From positions 3,661,001 through 3,725,000 of the forward strand of contig NZ_CP109787.1 in assembly GCF_025857195.1 (NCBI RefSeq): 64,000 bases of DNA, written 5' to 3'. A program made the position numbers and the translations under genes. This document shows, one piece after another, positions 27,356-35,964 of the stretch. Position 1 is the stretch's first letter; each line of letters begins with the position of its first letter. Origin of the DNA: Leisingera thetidis (GTDB taxonomy: Bacteria; Pseudomonadota; Alphaproteobacteria; Rhodobacterales; Rhodobacteraceae). The notes under the pieces were generated by a model, which saw only the letters and a list, made by a program, of their open reading frames with translations, searched no databases and was not told where the DNA came from.

Positions 27356-27701
27356 GGCGGTGGCTCTTTCTTCCTCGCGGGGCTGGGGCACACCGCGGCC
27401 CGCGGGTGAACCTTGGGGCTAACTTCAGGGCAATTTGTACCGTGGCGCACATATGCCCTAAGCTGCGCCCCAGCGCAACGTTTGCTAAAACGGGCGCTGC
27501 CCCCGGTGCACAGCCGGTGCAATGGGGCCGCCCCGAGAAAGAAATGGCACCGTGCATTGCACGGTGCCAGGCCCAACTGCGAAGGCCTCCTCACAGTAGG
27601 CCATGAGCAGGCGGGAGCGCCCCGCCTGCGGGTCTCAGCCGGTCCGGGGCTCTGCCTGTTCAGCGCTGAACCGCACCCCCGGAGCGATTCCGGAACGCGC
27701 C
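27356..27701. other. Gene-free stretch between creatinase and pssA
   Basis: No protein or RNA gene is recognised. The half nearest 27700 holds a reverse-strand terminator for the creatinase gene (27546-27568). The half nearest 27356 should hold the pssA promoter. Codon patterns of the short ORFs here look random. Confidence 0.55.
27546..27568 (-). terminator. Near-perfect palindrome, probable creatinase terminator
   Basis: GGCACCGTGCA and TGCACGGTGCC are separated by one base, giving a hairpin of at least 9 bp. On the reverse strand it is followed by ATTTCTTTCT. It lies 133 bases beyond the creatinase stop. The high symmetry would also suit a protein-binding site. Confidence 0.6.
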
Positions 27702-28910
27702 TTACCCAACGACATTGAATTCCGGCCCATAGGGGTATTTGGTGATGTTCTCATTGCCATCCTCGTGGATGATCAGGATGTCATGCTCGCGGTAGCCTCC
27801 GGCACCGGGGTTGCCCTCGCCAATGGTCAGCATCGGTTCCATCGAGATCACCATGCCCGGCTCCAGCACCGTATCGATGTCCTCGCGCAGCTCCAGCCCG
27901 GCCTCGCGGCCATAGTAGTGCGACAGCACTCCAAAGGAGTGGCCATAGCCGAAGGTGCGGTACTGCAGCAGGTCCCTCTCTTCGAAGAAGGCGTTGATCT
28001 TATGCGTGATTTCCGCGCAGCTCGCGCCCGGCTGCAACAGCGAGATGCCGTATTCATGGGCCGCCACATTGGCCTCCCAGATCTTCAGGCTCTCGGCGTC
28101 CACTTCACGCACGAACATGGTCCGCTCCAGCGCGGTGTAATAGCCGGAGATCATCGGGAAGGTGTTCAGCGACAGGATATCACCGCGCTGCAGGGTGCGG
28201 CCGGTGACCGGGTTGTGAGCGCCGTCGGTGTTGATGCCGGACTGGAACCACACCCAGGTGTCGCGGTATTCGGCATCCGGGAAGCGCTTGGCGATCTCCA
28301 GCTCCATCGCGTCGCGGCCGGCCATGGCGACATCAATCTCGCGCGCGCCTTCCTTCACCGCATCGCGGATCGCAAAACCGCCGACGTCAGCCACAGCGGC
28401 ACCGGCGCGGATCATGTCCAGTTCCGCTGCCGACTTGCCCATCCGCTGGCGCATGGTCGGCTCGTAAAGGTCAACCAGTTTGGACGGCGCCAAAAACGCC
28501 TCCAGCTTGCCCTTCTGCAAGAGGGTCAGGTGGTCGCTTTCATAGCCGACAACCGCGCCCGCGCCGGAGACCGACTTGATCGCGCGCCAGAAGTTGTCGC
28601 GCTGCCAGTCGGTATAGGTGATGTTGTCGCAGAACGACCGCCGCCAGGGCTGGCCCGCGTCGATGCCGGCCGATATGGTGACCGCCTCGGACGCGGTCAC
28701 CACCAGGCCGTAGGGGCGGCCGAATGCGCAGTAGGTGAAGCCCGAAAAGTAGGAGATGTTGTGCATCGAGGTGAAGACAGCAGCACTCACCCCGGTGTCG
28801 GCCATGATCTTGCGCAGACCGGCAATGCGCGCCTCGTATTCGGAGACGGCAAATTGCAGCGGCGCTTTTTCGCCATTGTGAAAACGGTACATTTCAGGAC
28901 GTGCAGTCAT
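27702..28910 (-). CDS. Creatinase (creatine amidinohydrolase)
   Basis: A 402-residue pita-bread-fold (M24) hydrolase; the Pseudomonas enzyme is almost the same length. It would convert creatine to sarcosine and urea. Landmarks include SMHNISYFSGFTYCAFGRPY, DTWVWFQSGINTDGAHNPVT and GYGHSFGVLSHYYGREAGLE, which match creatinase rather than aminopeptidase P or Xaa-Pro dipeptidase. The start is the ATG at 28910 behind GGAAGGG. No sarcosine oxidase, creatininase or urease gene is adjacent, so the products must be handled elsewhere. Dimethylsulfoniopropionate lyase-like or ectoine-hydrolase-like relatives of the fold are less likely. Confidence 0.88.
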   Translation of the reverse strand: MTARPEMYRFHNGEKAPLQFAVSEYEARIAGLRKIMADTGVSAAVFTSMHNISYFSGFTYCAFGRPYGLVVTASEAVTISAGIDAGQPWRRSFCDNITYTDWQRDNFWRAIKSVSGAGAVVGYESDHLTLLQKGKLEAFLAPSKLVDLYEPTMRQRMGKSAAELDMIRAGAAVADVGGFAIRDAVKEGAREIDVAMAGRDAMELEIAKRFPDAEYRDTWVWFQSGINTDGAHNPVTGRTLQRGDILSLNTFPMISGYYTALERTMFVREVDAESLKIWEANVAAHEYGISLLQPGASCAEITHKINAFFEERDLLQYRTFGYGHSFGVLSHYYGREAGLELREDIDTVLEPGMVISMEPMLTIGEGNPGAGGYREHDILIIHEDGNENITKYPYGPEFNVVG

Positions 28911-29174
28911 ATCAGACCCTTCCTTCTTACAAGAAAGGTCCCGGCGTTCAGGACAGTTTTGGAATGTGGGGGCACCATGTATCCCATGCGGCGACGCCAT
29001 CGCCTGGCCCTTGCGCGGAAGATGCGGCGGAAACGGGATTCTGGCAAGAGGAATTTTGTCCGCCTATGGCCGCATCACAGCCAGGACAGCGCCCGAATCT
29101 CGGGGCGGGTGCTGAAAGCGCCCTCCCCGTGGTGGAGGGTCGGGCGCGGTCCGGCCTGGCGGCCGGGCGGGAGA

Positions 29175-29960
29175 TCAATTCACGATCAGCGCCACCAGAT
29201 CGCTTTCCGGGTCCGCCAGCGGATCGATCACATTGAAATGGTGCTTGCCAAAGGCGATGACGTGGTCGGTGTCCCAGGCCTCCACCAGCCAGATCGCCTG
29301 ATCCAGGAACGCCGGGCGCTCCTCGCCGCCGACCCAGACCGTCACCTCTGCCGGGTAGCGGTCCGTCATATCCACCGGGCTCTCGGCAATCGCCGCGGCC
29401 GAATCCATCTTGAACTTCTGGTTCATCGAGGTGCGCAGCAAGGGCCGCAGGTCGGCCAGCGGCGAGATCGGGATCACCGTCTTGATCCGCTCCCCGACTT
29501 CCGCAGGCAGCAAGGCCTTGTCCAGCATCCGCGCCACCAGATGGCCGCCCGCAGAGTGGCCCGCCAGCGCAATCGGCCCCTCAACCTCCCCCGCGATCCG
29601 CCTCACCGCCGCGGTGATCTGCCGGGTAATATCCGCGATCCGCACCTCCGGGCACAGGTCATAAGACGGCATCGCCACCGCCCAGCCGTGGGCGATTGCG
29701 CCACGGGCCAGATGCGACCAGGAGCTTTTGTCAAACGCCAGCCAATAGCCGCCGTGAACAAAGACAAACACTCCCTTGGGCGTGCCCTCCGGTAGGAACA
29801 GGTCGAATTTCTGCCGCTCCCCCTCGCCATAGGGGATATCCAGCCGGGCGCGCTCGTGCAGGCTGTTGCGGAAATCCTCCGCCGAAGCCGCCCAGCGCGG
29901 CGGGTAGGTGCCCGCATTCTCGATATAGGCCCCGTTGGCATAGGCATCATCCAATTCCAT
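29175..29960 (-). CDS. Alpha/beta hydrolase, kynurenine-formamidase-like
   Basis: A 261-residue esterase-type hydrolase. The oxyanion segment HGGYW is at about 71-75 and the nucleophile elbow GHSAGGH at about 130-136, with a C-terminal His in GKHHFNVID. The HGGYW plus GHSAGGH pairing is characteristic of arylformamidase/BNA7-like and carbamate esterase relatives. The start is the ATG at 29960. The gene is divergent from an aldehyde dehydrogenase across a promoter region with a palindrome and direct repeats. No tryptophan-pathway genes are nearby, so the substrate is open. Confidence 0.8.
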   Translation of the reverse strand: MELDDAYANGAYIENAGTYPPRWAASAEDFRNSLHERARLDIPYGEGERQKFDLFLPEGTPKGVFVFVHGGYWLAFDKSSWSHLARGAIAHGWAVAMPSYDLCPEVRIADITRQITAAVRRIAGEVEGPIALAGHSAGGHLVARMLDKALLPAEVGERIKTVIPISPLADLRPLLRTSMNQKFKMDSAAAIAESPVDMTDRYPAEVTVWVGGEERPAFLDQAIWLVEAWDTDHVIAFGKHHFNVIDPLADPESDLVALIVN

Positions 29961-30063
29961 GCCCAATCTCCCCTGAATATTATTGTTTGCGCTTACCTGA
30001 CAGTCTCTCACAGGACATGTCAAATTGCCCGTCAAAATCCATGAGCGGAATTTTCCTGCGCAC

Positions 30064-30108
30064 AATTTGATCAAATTCTGGACTCATCAATGTTTCTGGA
30101 CTTATCAA
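30064..30108. promoter_or_regulatory. Palindrome and direct repeats in the divergent hydrolase/dehydrogenase promoter
   Basis: AATTTGATCAAATT at 30064-30077 is a perfect 14-bp palindrome. It is followed by two direct repeats, TTCTGGACTCATCAA at 30076-30090 and TTCTGGACTTATCAA at 30094-30108, 18 bp apart. The dehydrogenase start is 48 bases further. This looks like a multi-site regulator binding region. Confidence 0.6.
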
Positions 30109-30156
30109 GGCACAGCTGATTTGCATTTCAGCGACAGAACACCCGGGAGGCCCGCA

Positions 30157-31629
30157 ATGCTTGATGCAACAACTGACCTGAAATCCCTGCTCAAAGACCC
30201 CAGCCTGCTGGAGACCCGCGCCTATATCGGCGGCGAGTTTGTCGACGGCGAAGGCACCTTTGACGTGACCAACCCCGCCCGCGGCGATGTGATCGCCCAG
30301 GTGGCCGACGTCAGCCGCGCCCAGGCGGCCGGCGCCATCGCCCAGGCCGAAACCGCCCAGAAGGACTGGGCCAAATGGACGGGCAAGGAACGCGCAAACG
30401 TGCTGCGCAAATGGTTTGACCTGATGATGGAAAACCAAGAAGACTTGGCGGTGATCCTGACCGCCGAAATGGGCAAACCGCTAGCCGAGTCGCGCGGCGA
30501 GATCGCCTATGGCGCCTCCTTCATCGAGTTCTTCGCCGAAGAGGCCAAGCGGATCTATGGCGAGACCATCCCCGGCCACCAGCGCGACAAGCGCATCACC
30601 GTGCTGAAACAGCCGATCGGGGTGGCTGCCTCGATCACGCCCTGGAACTTCCCCAACGCGATGATCACCCGCAAGGCCGGTCCGGCGCTGGCCGCAGGCT
30701 GCGCCTTTGTCGCCCGCCCCGCGGCGGAAACGCCGCTTTCGGCTGTTGTGCTGGCAGTTCTGGCCGACCGCGCAGGTATCCCCGCAGGCGTCTTCAGCGT
30801 CGTGCCCTCGTCCCGCGCGTCCGACATCGGCCAGGAATTCTGCGAGAACGACGCGGTGCGCAAGCTGACCTTCACCGGCTCCACCGAGGTCGGCCGCATC
30901 CTGCTGCGCCAGGCAGCGGACACGGTGATGAAATGCTCGATGGAGCTGGGCGGCAATGCCCCCTTCATCGTGTTTGACGACGCCGACCTCGACGCCGCCG
31001 TCGAAGGCGCCATCATGTGCAAGTTCCGCAACAACGGCCAGACCTGCGTCTGCGCCAACCGGATCTATGTGCAGTCCGGCGTTTACGATGCCTTTGCGGC
31101 AAAACTGAAAGCCGCGGTGGAAAAGATGAACGTCGGCGACGGTCTCAAGGACGGCATCCACTTCGGCCCGCTGATCAACAAGGACGCGGTGGAAAAGGTG
31201 CAGGAGCATATTGCCGACGCAACCTCGAAAGGCGGCGAAGTGATCCTGGGCGGCAACCCGTCGGAGCTTGGCGGCAGCTTCTTCCAGCCGACCATCGTCA
31301 AGGGCGCAACCCAGGACATGGCCTTTGCCACCGACGAGACCTTCGGCCCGCTCGCCCCGCTGTTCAAATTCGAGGACGAGGACGAGGTGATCGCGATGGC
31401 CAATGACACCATCTTCGGCCTGGCATCCTATTTCTACGCCAAGGACCTGAGCCGCGTGTACAAGGTCGCCGAGGCACTGGAATACGGGATTGTCGGAGTG
31501 AACACCGGCATCATCTCCACCGAGGTGGCCCCCTTTGGCGGCGTCAAGCAGTCCGGCCTGGGCCGCGAAGGCAGCCACCACGGCATTGAGGACTACCTGG
31601 AGATGAAATACATCTGCATGGCGGTCTGA
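30157..31629 (+). CDS. NAD(P)-dependent succinate-semialdehyde dehydrogenase-type aldehyde dehydrogenase
   Basis: A 490-residue aldehyde dehydrogenase of the GabD branch. ITPWNFPNAMITRKAGPALA holds the cofactor-binding Asn, ELGGNAPFIV the general base Glu, and NNGQTCVCANR the catalytic Cys297. GabD enzymes oxidise succinate semialdehyde to succinate, but glutarate semialdehyde and related aldehydes are also used by this branch. The start is the ATG at 30157. No GABA transaminase gene is adjacent. Two direct repeats and a palindrome upstream suggest specific regulation. Confidence 0.9.
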   Translation: MLDATTDLKSLLKDPSLLETRAYIGGEFVDGEGTFDVTNPARGDVIAQVADVSRAQAAGAIAQAETAQKDWAKWTGKERANVLRKWFDLMMENQEDLAVILTAEMGKPLAESRGEIAYGASFIEFFAEEAKRIYGETIPGHQRDKRITVLKQPIGVAASITPWNFPNAMITRKAGPALAAGCAFVARPAAETPLSAVVLAVLADRAGIPAGVFSVVPSSRASDIGQEFCENDAVRKLTFTGSTEVGRILLRQAADTVMKCSMELGGNAPFIVFDDADLDAAVEGAIMCKFRNNGQTCVCANRIYVQSGVYDAFAAKLKAAVEKMNVGDGLKDGIHFGPLINKDAVEKVQEHIADATSKGGEVILGGNPSELGGSFFQPTIVKGATQDMAFATDETFGPLAPLFKFEDEDEVIAMANDTIFGLASYFYAKDLSRVYKVAEALEYGIVGVNTGIISTEVAPFGGVKQSGLGREGSHHGIEDYLEMKYICMAV

Positions 31630-31641
31630 GCCACCCGCAGG

Positions 31642-32040
31642 TCAGTGCCGGGTCATCGTCCCGGCCACCCGGCTGATGGCATTGGCCCAGGTGGTTTCCG
31701 TCTCCAGGTCCAGCGCCGGCCCCAGAACATCGCGCAAAGCGGCAATCAGCGCCCGCTTTGCCGCTTCGCTTTCGCGCGCGCCAAGATCCAGATGGGCGTG
31801 GTCCTGGGCCAGCCGCGCGCTCAGCTCTGCCAGCGTTTGCGGGTTGTCCAGATTGCGGACACAGGCGGCAATCATCGCGGTCAGCATCGCCTTCTGCTTC
31901 ACGAAATTGCCGCGGAACATGCCGCGCGCCTCCGGCAGGCGGGTAAACAAATGCACATAAAACCGTTCAGCCAGATCCGCCTTGCGGGCAAAAACCCCGG
32001 CAAAGCTGTGCTGAACATGCTGAATTTCCTGAGGTTTCAT
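31642..32040 (-). CDS. Single-domain bacterial globin
   Basis: A 132-residue globin related to the haem domain of flavohaemoglobin, without a reductase domain. Expected haem-pocket residues are visible: Tyr28 (B10) in ERFYVHLF, Phe42 (CD1) in GMFRGNF and the proximal His81 in LAQDHAHLDLG. Such proteins bind O2 or NO, and with a partner reductase may detoxify NO. The start is the ATG at 32040. It is convergent with the aldehyde dehydrogenase gene, 12 bases away. The nnrS gene 25 kb away is a loose functional parallel only. Confidence 0.85.
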   Translation of the reverse strand: MKPQEIQHVQHSFAGVFARKADLAERFYVHLFTRLPEARGMFRGNFVKQKAMLTAMIAACVRNLDNPQTLAELSARLAQDHAHLDLGARESEAAKRALIAALRDVLGPALDLETETTWANAISRVAGTMTRH

Positions 32041-32267
32041 AAGCCATCCCTGCGAAACACCGCTGCCGTGCCAGGAGGGAAACTGCAATCTGCACGGCCC
32101 GCCAGCCGTGCGCAGGACACCCCGGCACATACTCTTCAACCGGGTTCAGGGTAACATGCTGCGATTAAGATCCGATTTAGGCACCGCATATTTCAGGGCA
32201 CCCTGGCGACACGCGGGCGTCTGGAAATGCCGCTGTCCCCGCGGGGACAGACGCCCGGAACGGCAAA

Positions 32268-32293
32268 GCCCCCCGGGCCAAAGCCAGGGGGGC
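32268..32293 (-). terminator. Terminator of the Hsp20 gene
   Basis: A 7-bp stem GCCCCCC / GGGGGGC with inner TGGC/GCCA pairing, read on the reverse strand and followed by CTTTGCC. It begins 27 bases after the Hsp20 stop. A second perfect palindrome, CTGTCCCCGCGGGGACAG, lies at 32233-32250. Confidence 0.7.
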
Positions 32294-32319
32294 AGGTGCG
32301 CTCGAACCTTGCCGCGGGA

Positions 32320-32784
32320 TCAGTTGACCGCTTGGGCCTCGATCTCGGCGCGGTTCGGGCGGGAGGAGGAGATTTCGATCCGGCGCGGTTTCAGCGCCTC
32401 CGGCACCTCGCGGTGCAGATCGATATGCAGCATGCCGTTTTCATGGCTGGCGCCGGTCACGCGGACATGATCGGCCAGGGTGAAACGGCGTTCAAAGGCA
32501 CGGGTGGCGATACCGCGGTGCAGGAAGGTGCGGTCCTCGCCGTCGTCGGCCTTCCTGGCGGCCACAACCAGCGCATTTTCCTTCACTTCGACGCTCAGGT
32601 CGTCTTCGGCAAAACCGGCCACGGCGATCGAGATCCGATAGCTGTCGGCGTCGGTCTTTTCGATGTTGTAGGGCGGATAGCTGGACTGGGCGGCATCGGC
32701 GCTGAGCGCGCGGTCCATCAGGCTGGCGATCTGGTCGAAGCCGATGGTGGCCCGGTGCAGCGGTGCAAAATCAAACGTACGCAT
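32320..32784 (-). CDS. Hsp20/alpha-crystallin small heat-shock protein, IbpA-like
   Basis: A 154-residue small heat-shock chaperone. It opens MRTFDFAPLHRATIGFDQIA, like IbpA/B, and has an alpha-crystallin domain at about 35-130 (YRISIAVAGFAEDDLSVEVK, FERRFTLADHVRV, GMLHIDLHREVPE). The conserved IEI near residue 136 (RRIEIS) is the C-terminal I-x-I motif that docks oligomers. It binds unfolding proteins under heat or redox stress. The gene stands alone, with its own terminator. Confidence 0.93.
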   Translation of the reverse strand: MRTFDFAPLHRATIGFDQIASLMDRALSADAAQSSYPPYNIEKTDADSYRISIAVAGFAEDDLSVEVKENALVVAARKADDGEDRTFLHRGIATRAFERRFTLADHVRVTGASHENGMLHIDLHREVPEALKPRRIEISSSRPNRAEIEAQAVN

Positions 32785-32916
32785 GTGTCATCCTCATTTT
32801 CGAGCGATTTCAGGGCGCCTTCCCCGCGGGGACAGGCTGGCAGTGTCCGGGCCCCAATCAGCGGCTGCCCGGATAGACCTGAGATAGGAATGCAAAACGC
32901 GGCTTCAAGAGGCTGA

Positions 32917-33732
32917 TCAGCCGCCCGGGCGGACAAATTTCGCCCCGCCCGCGGAACTGCCGCCACCGACCCGGATCCGCTTGATCCGCCGGTCCGGGGC
33001 GGCCACCGGATTGCGGCGCAGCTGCGCCTTCAGCTCGGCCACCCTTTGGGGCAGTTTCATGCCGAAGGCCACCTGCTTGCCACGGTAATTGCCGCCGCTG
33101 GAAACCAGCGCCAGAATGCGGCCTCGTCCGCCGACCTGGGAAAACACGGGTGCGCCGGAGGAGCCGAAGGTGACATTGCAATCGATCATCAGCACATCGC
33201 CGCTTTCGCCCATCAGGTTGCATTGGCGCTGCCGCGACAGCGCCTCGGCGCGGCCCTGGCCATAGGAGGTGACGGAAACATCGCTGCCGTAATCGCGGCC
33301 CGCGTGCAGGGCAAAGGCGTCCGCCTGGCCGCTGAGGATCGGCGCCGTCAGGCGGATCAGCGCCACATCATGGCGGATGTTCTCCATATTCAGGCGTGTC
33401 CTCGGGTTGAACCCCGGATGGGCGGCAATCTGCAGCGCCTGGCGTTCGGCAATGGCCGCGCCGTCACGCAGCCCGGCCCGGAAGGTGATCTGCTCCGCCG
33501 GCCGCGCTTCCCCGTTCCGGTTATAAACGCAATGGGCCGCTGTCAGCACCAGCTCCGGCGCAATCAGCGTGCCGGTGCAGAACCCCTGGCCATTCAGCTC
33601 CAGCCGCCCGACGGCCTCCCATCCCAAGAGATCATCGCGGTCGGTGAGCCGCCTGAGACCGGTGCCTTGGGCCGTTGCGCCGGCGGCGCACGCCAGAGCG
33701 GCAACACCCAGTATCAGGGCACGGAAAATCAT
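32917..33732 (-). CDS. Trypsin-like serine protease, secreted (second of a tandem pair)
   Basis: A 271-residue protein with an N-terminal signal peptide (MIFRALILGVAALACAAGAT). The catalytic triad of the chymotrypsin fold is visible: His67 in LTAAHCVY, Asp122 in IRHDVALI and Ser192 in TFGSSGAP. Its C-terminal tail GGSSAGGAKFVRPG is short and glycine-rich. It is about 50% similar by eye to the upstream gene and starts 4 bases before that gene ends, so the pair arose by tandem duplication and is translated together. It acts in the periplasm or outside the cell; substrate unknown. Confidence 0.88.
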   Translation of the reverse strand: MIFRALILGVAALACAAGATAQGTGLRRLTDRDDLLGWEAVGRLELNGQGFCTGTLIAPELVLTAAHCVYNRNGEARPAEQITFRAGLRDGAAIAERQALQIAAHPGFNPRTRLNMENIRHDVALIRLTAPILSGQADAFALHAGRDYGSDVSVTSYGQGRAEALSRQRQCNLMGESGDVLMIDCNVTFGSSGAPVFSQVGGRGRILALVSSGGNYRGKQVAFGMKLPQRVAELKAQLRRNPVAAPDRRIKRIRVGGGSSAGGAKFVRPGG

Positions 33733-34538
33733 TGCCGGATGAACTTTGCACCGGAGGAGCTGCGCCCCTCGCCCACTTTCACCCGGCCAACCCCGGGCGG
33801 CAGGCGGCCGCCGGTGGCCACCCCCGTCAGCTGCGCCTGCAGCAGCGTCAGCTCTTCCGCCAGGGCGGAGCCGAGCGAGACCCGCTCGCCGCTGACTTCG
33901 GCCTTGGCGGAGATCACCGACACAATCCGCGGGGTGCCGCCCTCAAAGGAGAACACCGGCGCGCCGGAAGAGCCGAAATCGACATCGCAGGACATCACCA
34001 GAATCCCCTCCTGGCGCGCCATCACCGCGCAGACCTCCTGCAGGGACGGCGCCTCGGAGCGGTCATGGGCATAAGACACCACACCGATCCGCGCGCCTTT
34101 GCGCGGCCGGTCGTCGGTCTGGAACGGGGTCACGGTGGTGTTTCGGATCGGGCGCTGCAATTGCAGCAGGGCAAGGTCGTTGCGCACCCGGTCGGTCGAC
34201 AGCTCGCCATCATAGACGTAGGAGGGATGCAGCACCGCCCGGCGCACGCTGCGGTAGGCCGAGGCGCGGCCATTGCGCCAGCCGGCCAGGAATTCGATGG
34301 TGGCAGGGTCGATCCGCTCCCTGGTGCGGCTGTCATAAAGGCAATGGGCCGCGGTCAGCACCAGATCCGGGGCGATCAGCGCGCCGGTGCAAAAGCCCTC
34401 GCCGTTGACGTCCAGCCGCCCGACGGCTTCCCATTTACGGCCCGCATCAAGGGTATCCATCCGCTGCAAACGGCTGTCCTGCGCCAATGCCGCGGCGGGC
34501 AGCAGCACCGCCACTACCGCCAGTATCCACTGCCTCAC
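33729..34538 (-). CDS. Trypsin-like serine protease, secreted (first of a tandem pair)
   Basis: A 269-residue homologue of the following gene. It has a signal peptide ending near residue 20 (AAALAQ) and the triad His65 in LTAAHCLY, Asp121 in VRNDLALL and Ser191 in DFGSSGAP. The same short C-terminal motif recurs (GRSSSGAKFIRQ). Conservation of all catalytic residues in both copies argues that both are active. The start is the ATG at 34538. It is promoter-proximal and overlaps the second copy by 4 bases. Confidence 0.88.
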   Translation of the reverse strand: MRQWILAVVAVLLPAAALAQDSRLQRMDTLDAGRKWEAVGRLDVNGEGFCTGALIAPDLVLTAAHCLYDSRTRERIDPATIEFLAGWRNGRASAYRSVRRAVLHPSYVYDGELSTDRVRNDLALLQLQRPIRNTTVTPFQTDDRPRKGARIGVVSYAHDRSEAPSLQEVCAVMARQEGILVMSCDVDFGSSGAPVFSFEGGTPRIVSVISAKAEVSGERVSLGSALAEELTLLQAQLTGVATGGRLPPGVGRVKVGEGRSSSGAKFIRQ

Positions 34539-34638
34539 ATGCGTCTCCTGTTATCCACCGGTTGGGAGATTATTGGTCTGTTCCGGCAAAATTACGGCAA
34601 GTGCGGGGCATATGCAGCCCGATTCTTCCGGCAGGGCG

Positions 34639-35961
34639 TCAGCGCAAGACAGGCACCTGCGGAGCGCGTTTGCCCGGCGCGGTCAGCGCGGGCGGCTGCG
34701 GGCCGCCGGTGGCCCAGTCCAGCAGTTCCACCGTATGCACGATCGGCACTTCGGTGCCGGAGCCGATCTGCATCATACAGCCGATGTTGCCTGCGGCGAT
34801 CAGATCGGGCTGTTTGGCCTCCAGCGTCTTCACTTTGCGCGCCTTCAGCTCGGCGGAAATCTCCGGCTGCATCAGGTTGTAGGTGCCGGCCGAACCGCAG
34901 CAGAGGTGGCTGTCGGCAGGCTCCACCACCTTGAAGCCTGCGCGTTTCAGCAGCGTCTTGGGGTGGGTCTTGATCTGCTGGCCATGCTGCAGCGAACAGG
35001 CGGCGTGATAGGCCACCGTCAGGCCCTTGTCCGCGCCCTCCGGCAGTTCCAGCTGCATCAGAAGTTCAGAGACATCCATCGCGATCCCGGAGATCCGCAC
35101 CGCATCCGCCGCCAGCGGCGCATTGCGGAACATATGTCCGTAATCCTTGACCGTGGTGCCGCAGCCGGAGGTGTTGATGACAATGGCGTCCAGCCCCTGC
35201 CCGTCCATCTCCGCCGCCCAGGCGCGGATGTTCTTTTCCGCAGCGGCATGGCTTTCCGCCGCACGCCCCATGTGATGGGTCAGCGCGCCGCAGCAGCCCG
35301 CGCCCCTGGCCACCACCACCTCGCAGCCCAGCCGGGTCAGCAGGCGGATGGTGGCATCATTGATATCGGTATTGAGCGCCTTCTGCGCGCAGCCGGTCAT
35401 CAGCGCCACGCGCTTCCTGCGCGGCGCCGCAGCGGCAAAGCTTTGCGGATTATCGTTGCGGCTGGCCGGCGGGATCGTTTGAGGCGCCATCTCCAGCATC
35501 GCCCTGAGCCGCGCGTCCGGCAGCAGCCCTTTGAACGGCTTCGCAAATTTTGCTCCCAAAAGCGCCAGCCGGAACCGCCCCGGATACGGCAGAACCCGCG
35601 CCAGCAGCCAGCGCAGGGCCTTGTCGCTCCACGGCCGGTCATAATGCTCTTCGATGTAGGCGCGGGCGTGATCCACCAGATGCATGTAATGCACGCCCGA
35701 GGGGCAAGTGGTCATGCAGGCGAGGCACGACAGGCAGCGGTCGATGTGCTTGACGGTCTTTGCGTCCGGCACCCGCTCGTTCTCCAGCATGTCCTTGATC
35801 AGGTAGATCCGGCCGCGCGGGGAATCGAGCTCATCGCCCAGCACCTGATAGGTCGGACAGGTGGCGGTGCAAAAGCCGCAGTGAACGCAGGTGCGCAGGA
35901 TCTCATTGGCCCGCCTGGTGCCCGGGTCCTGAAGCTGCTTTTCGGTGAAAATAGTCTGCAT
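34639..35961 (-). CDS. glcF: Glycolate oxidase iron-sulfur subunit
   Basis: A 440-residue protein with two 4Fe-4S motifs near the N-terminus (CVHCGFCTATCPTY at about 26-39, and CLSCLACMTTCPSG at about 78-91). Two CCG-type cysteine-rich domains follow (RGAGCCGALTHH and SHLCCGSAGTYN). This is the electron-transfer subunit that passes electrons from glycolate oxidation to the quinone pool at the inner membrane. It is the third gene of glcDEF, starting 3 bases after the glcE stop. Confidence 0.95.
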   Translation of the reverse strand: MQTIFTEKQLQDPGTRRANEILRTCVHCGFCTATCPTYQVLGDELDSPRGRIYLIKDMLENERVPDAKTVKHIDRCLSCLACMTTCPSGVHYMHLVDHARAYIEEHYDRPWSDKALRWLLARVLPYPGRFRLALLGAKFAKPFKGLLPDARLRAMLEMAPQTIPPASRNDNPQSFAAAAPRRKRVALMTGCAQKALNTDINDATIRLLTRLGCEVVVARGAGCCGALTHHMGRAAESHAAAEKNIRAWAAEMDGQGLDAIVINTSGCGTTVKDYGHMFRNAPLAADAVRISGIAMDVSELLMQLELPEGADKGLTVAYHAACSLQHGQQIKTHPKTLLKRAGFKVVEPADSHLCCGSAGTYNLMQPEISAELKARKVKTLEAKQPDLIAAGNIGCMMQIGSGTEVPIVHTVELLDWATGGPQPPALTAPGKRAPQVPVLR

Positions 35962-35964
35962 TTG

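Noticed and set aside
27546..27568. Near-perfect palindrome considered as an operator for pssA
   Set aside because: It lies about 190 bases upstream of pssA and is followed by a T-rich run just after the creatinase gene, so a terminator is the simpler reading.
32233..32250. Perfect palindrome CTGTCCCCGCGGGGACAG considered as a member of the IS hairpin families
   Set aside because: It lacks the CCGGCAG and GAGAGGGG edges and the CCATTGG or GATCC cores, and lies between host genes.
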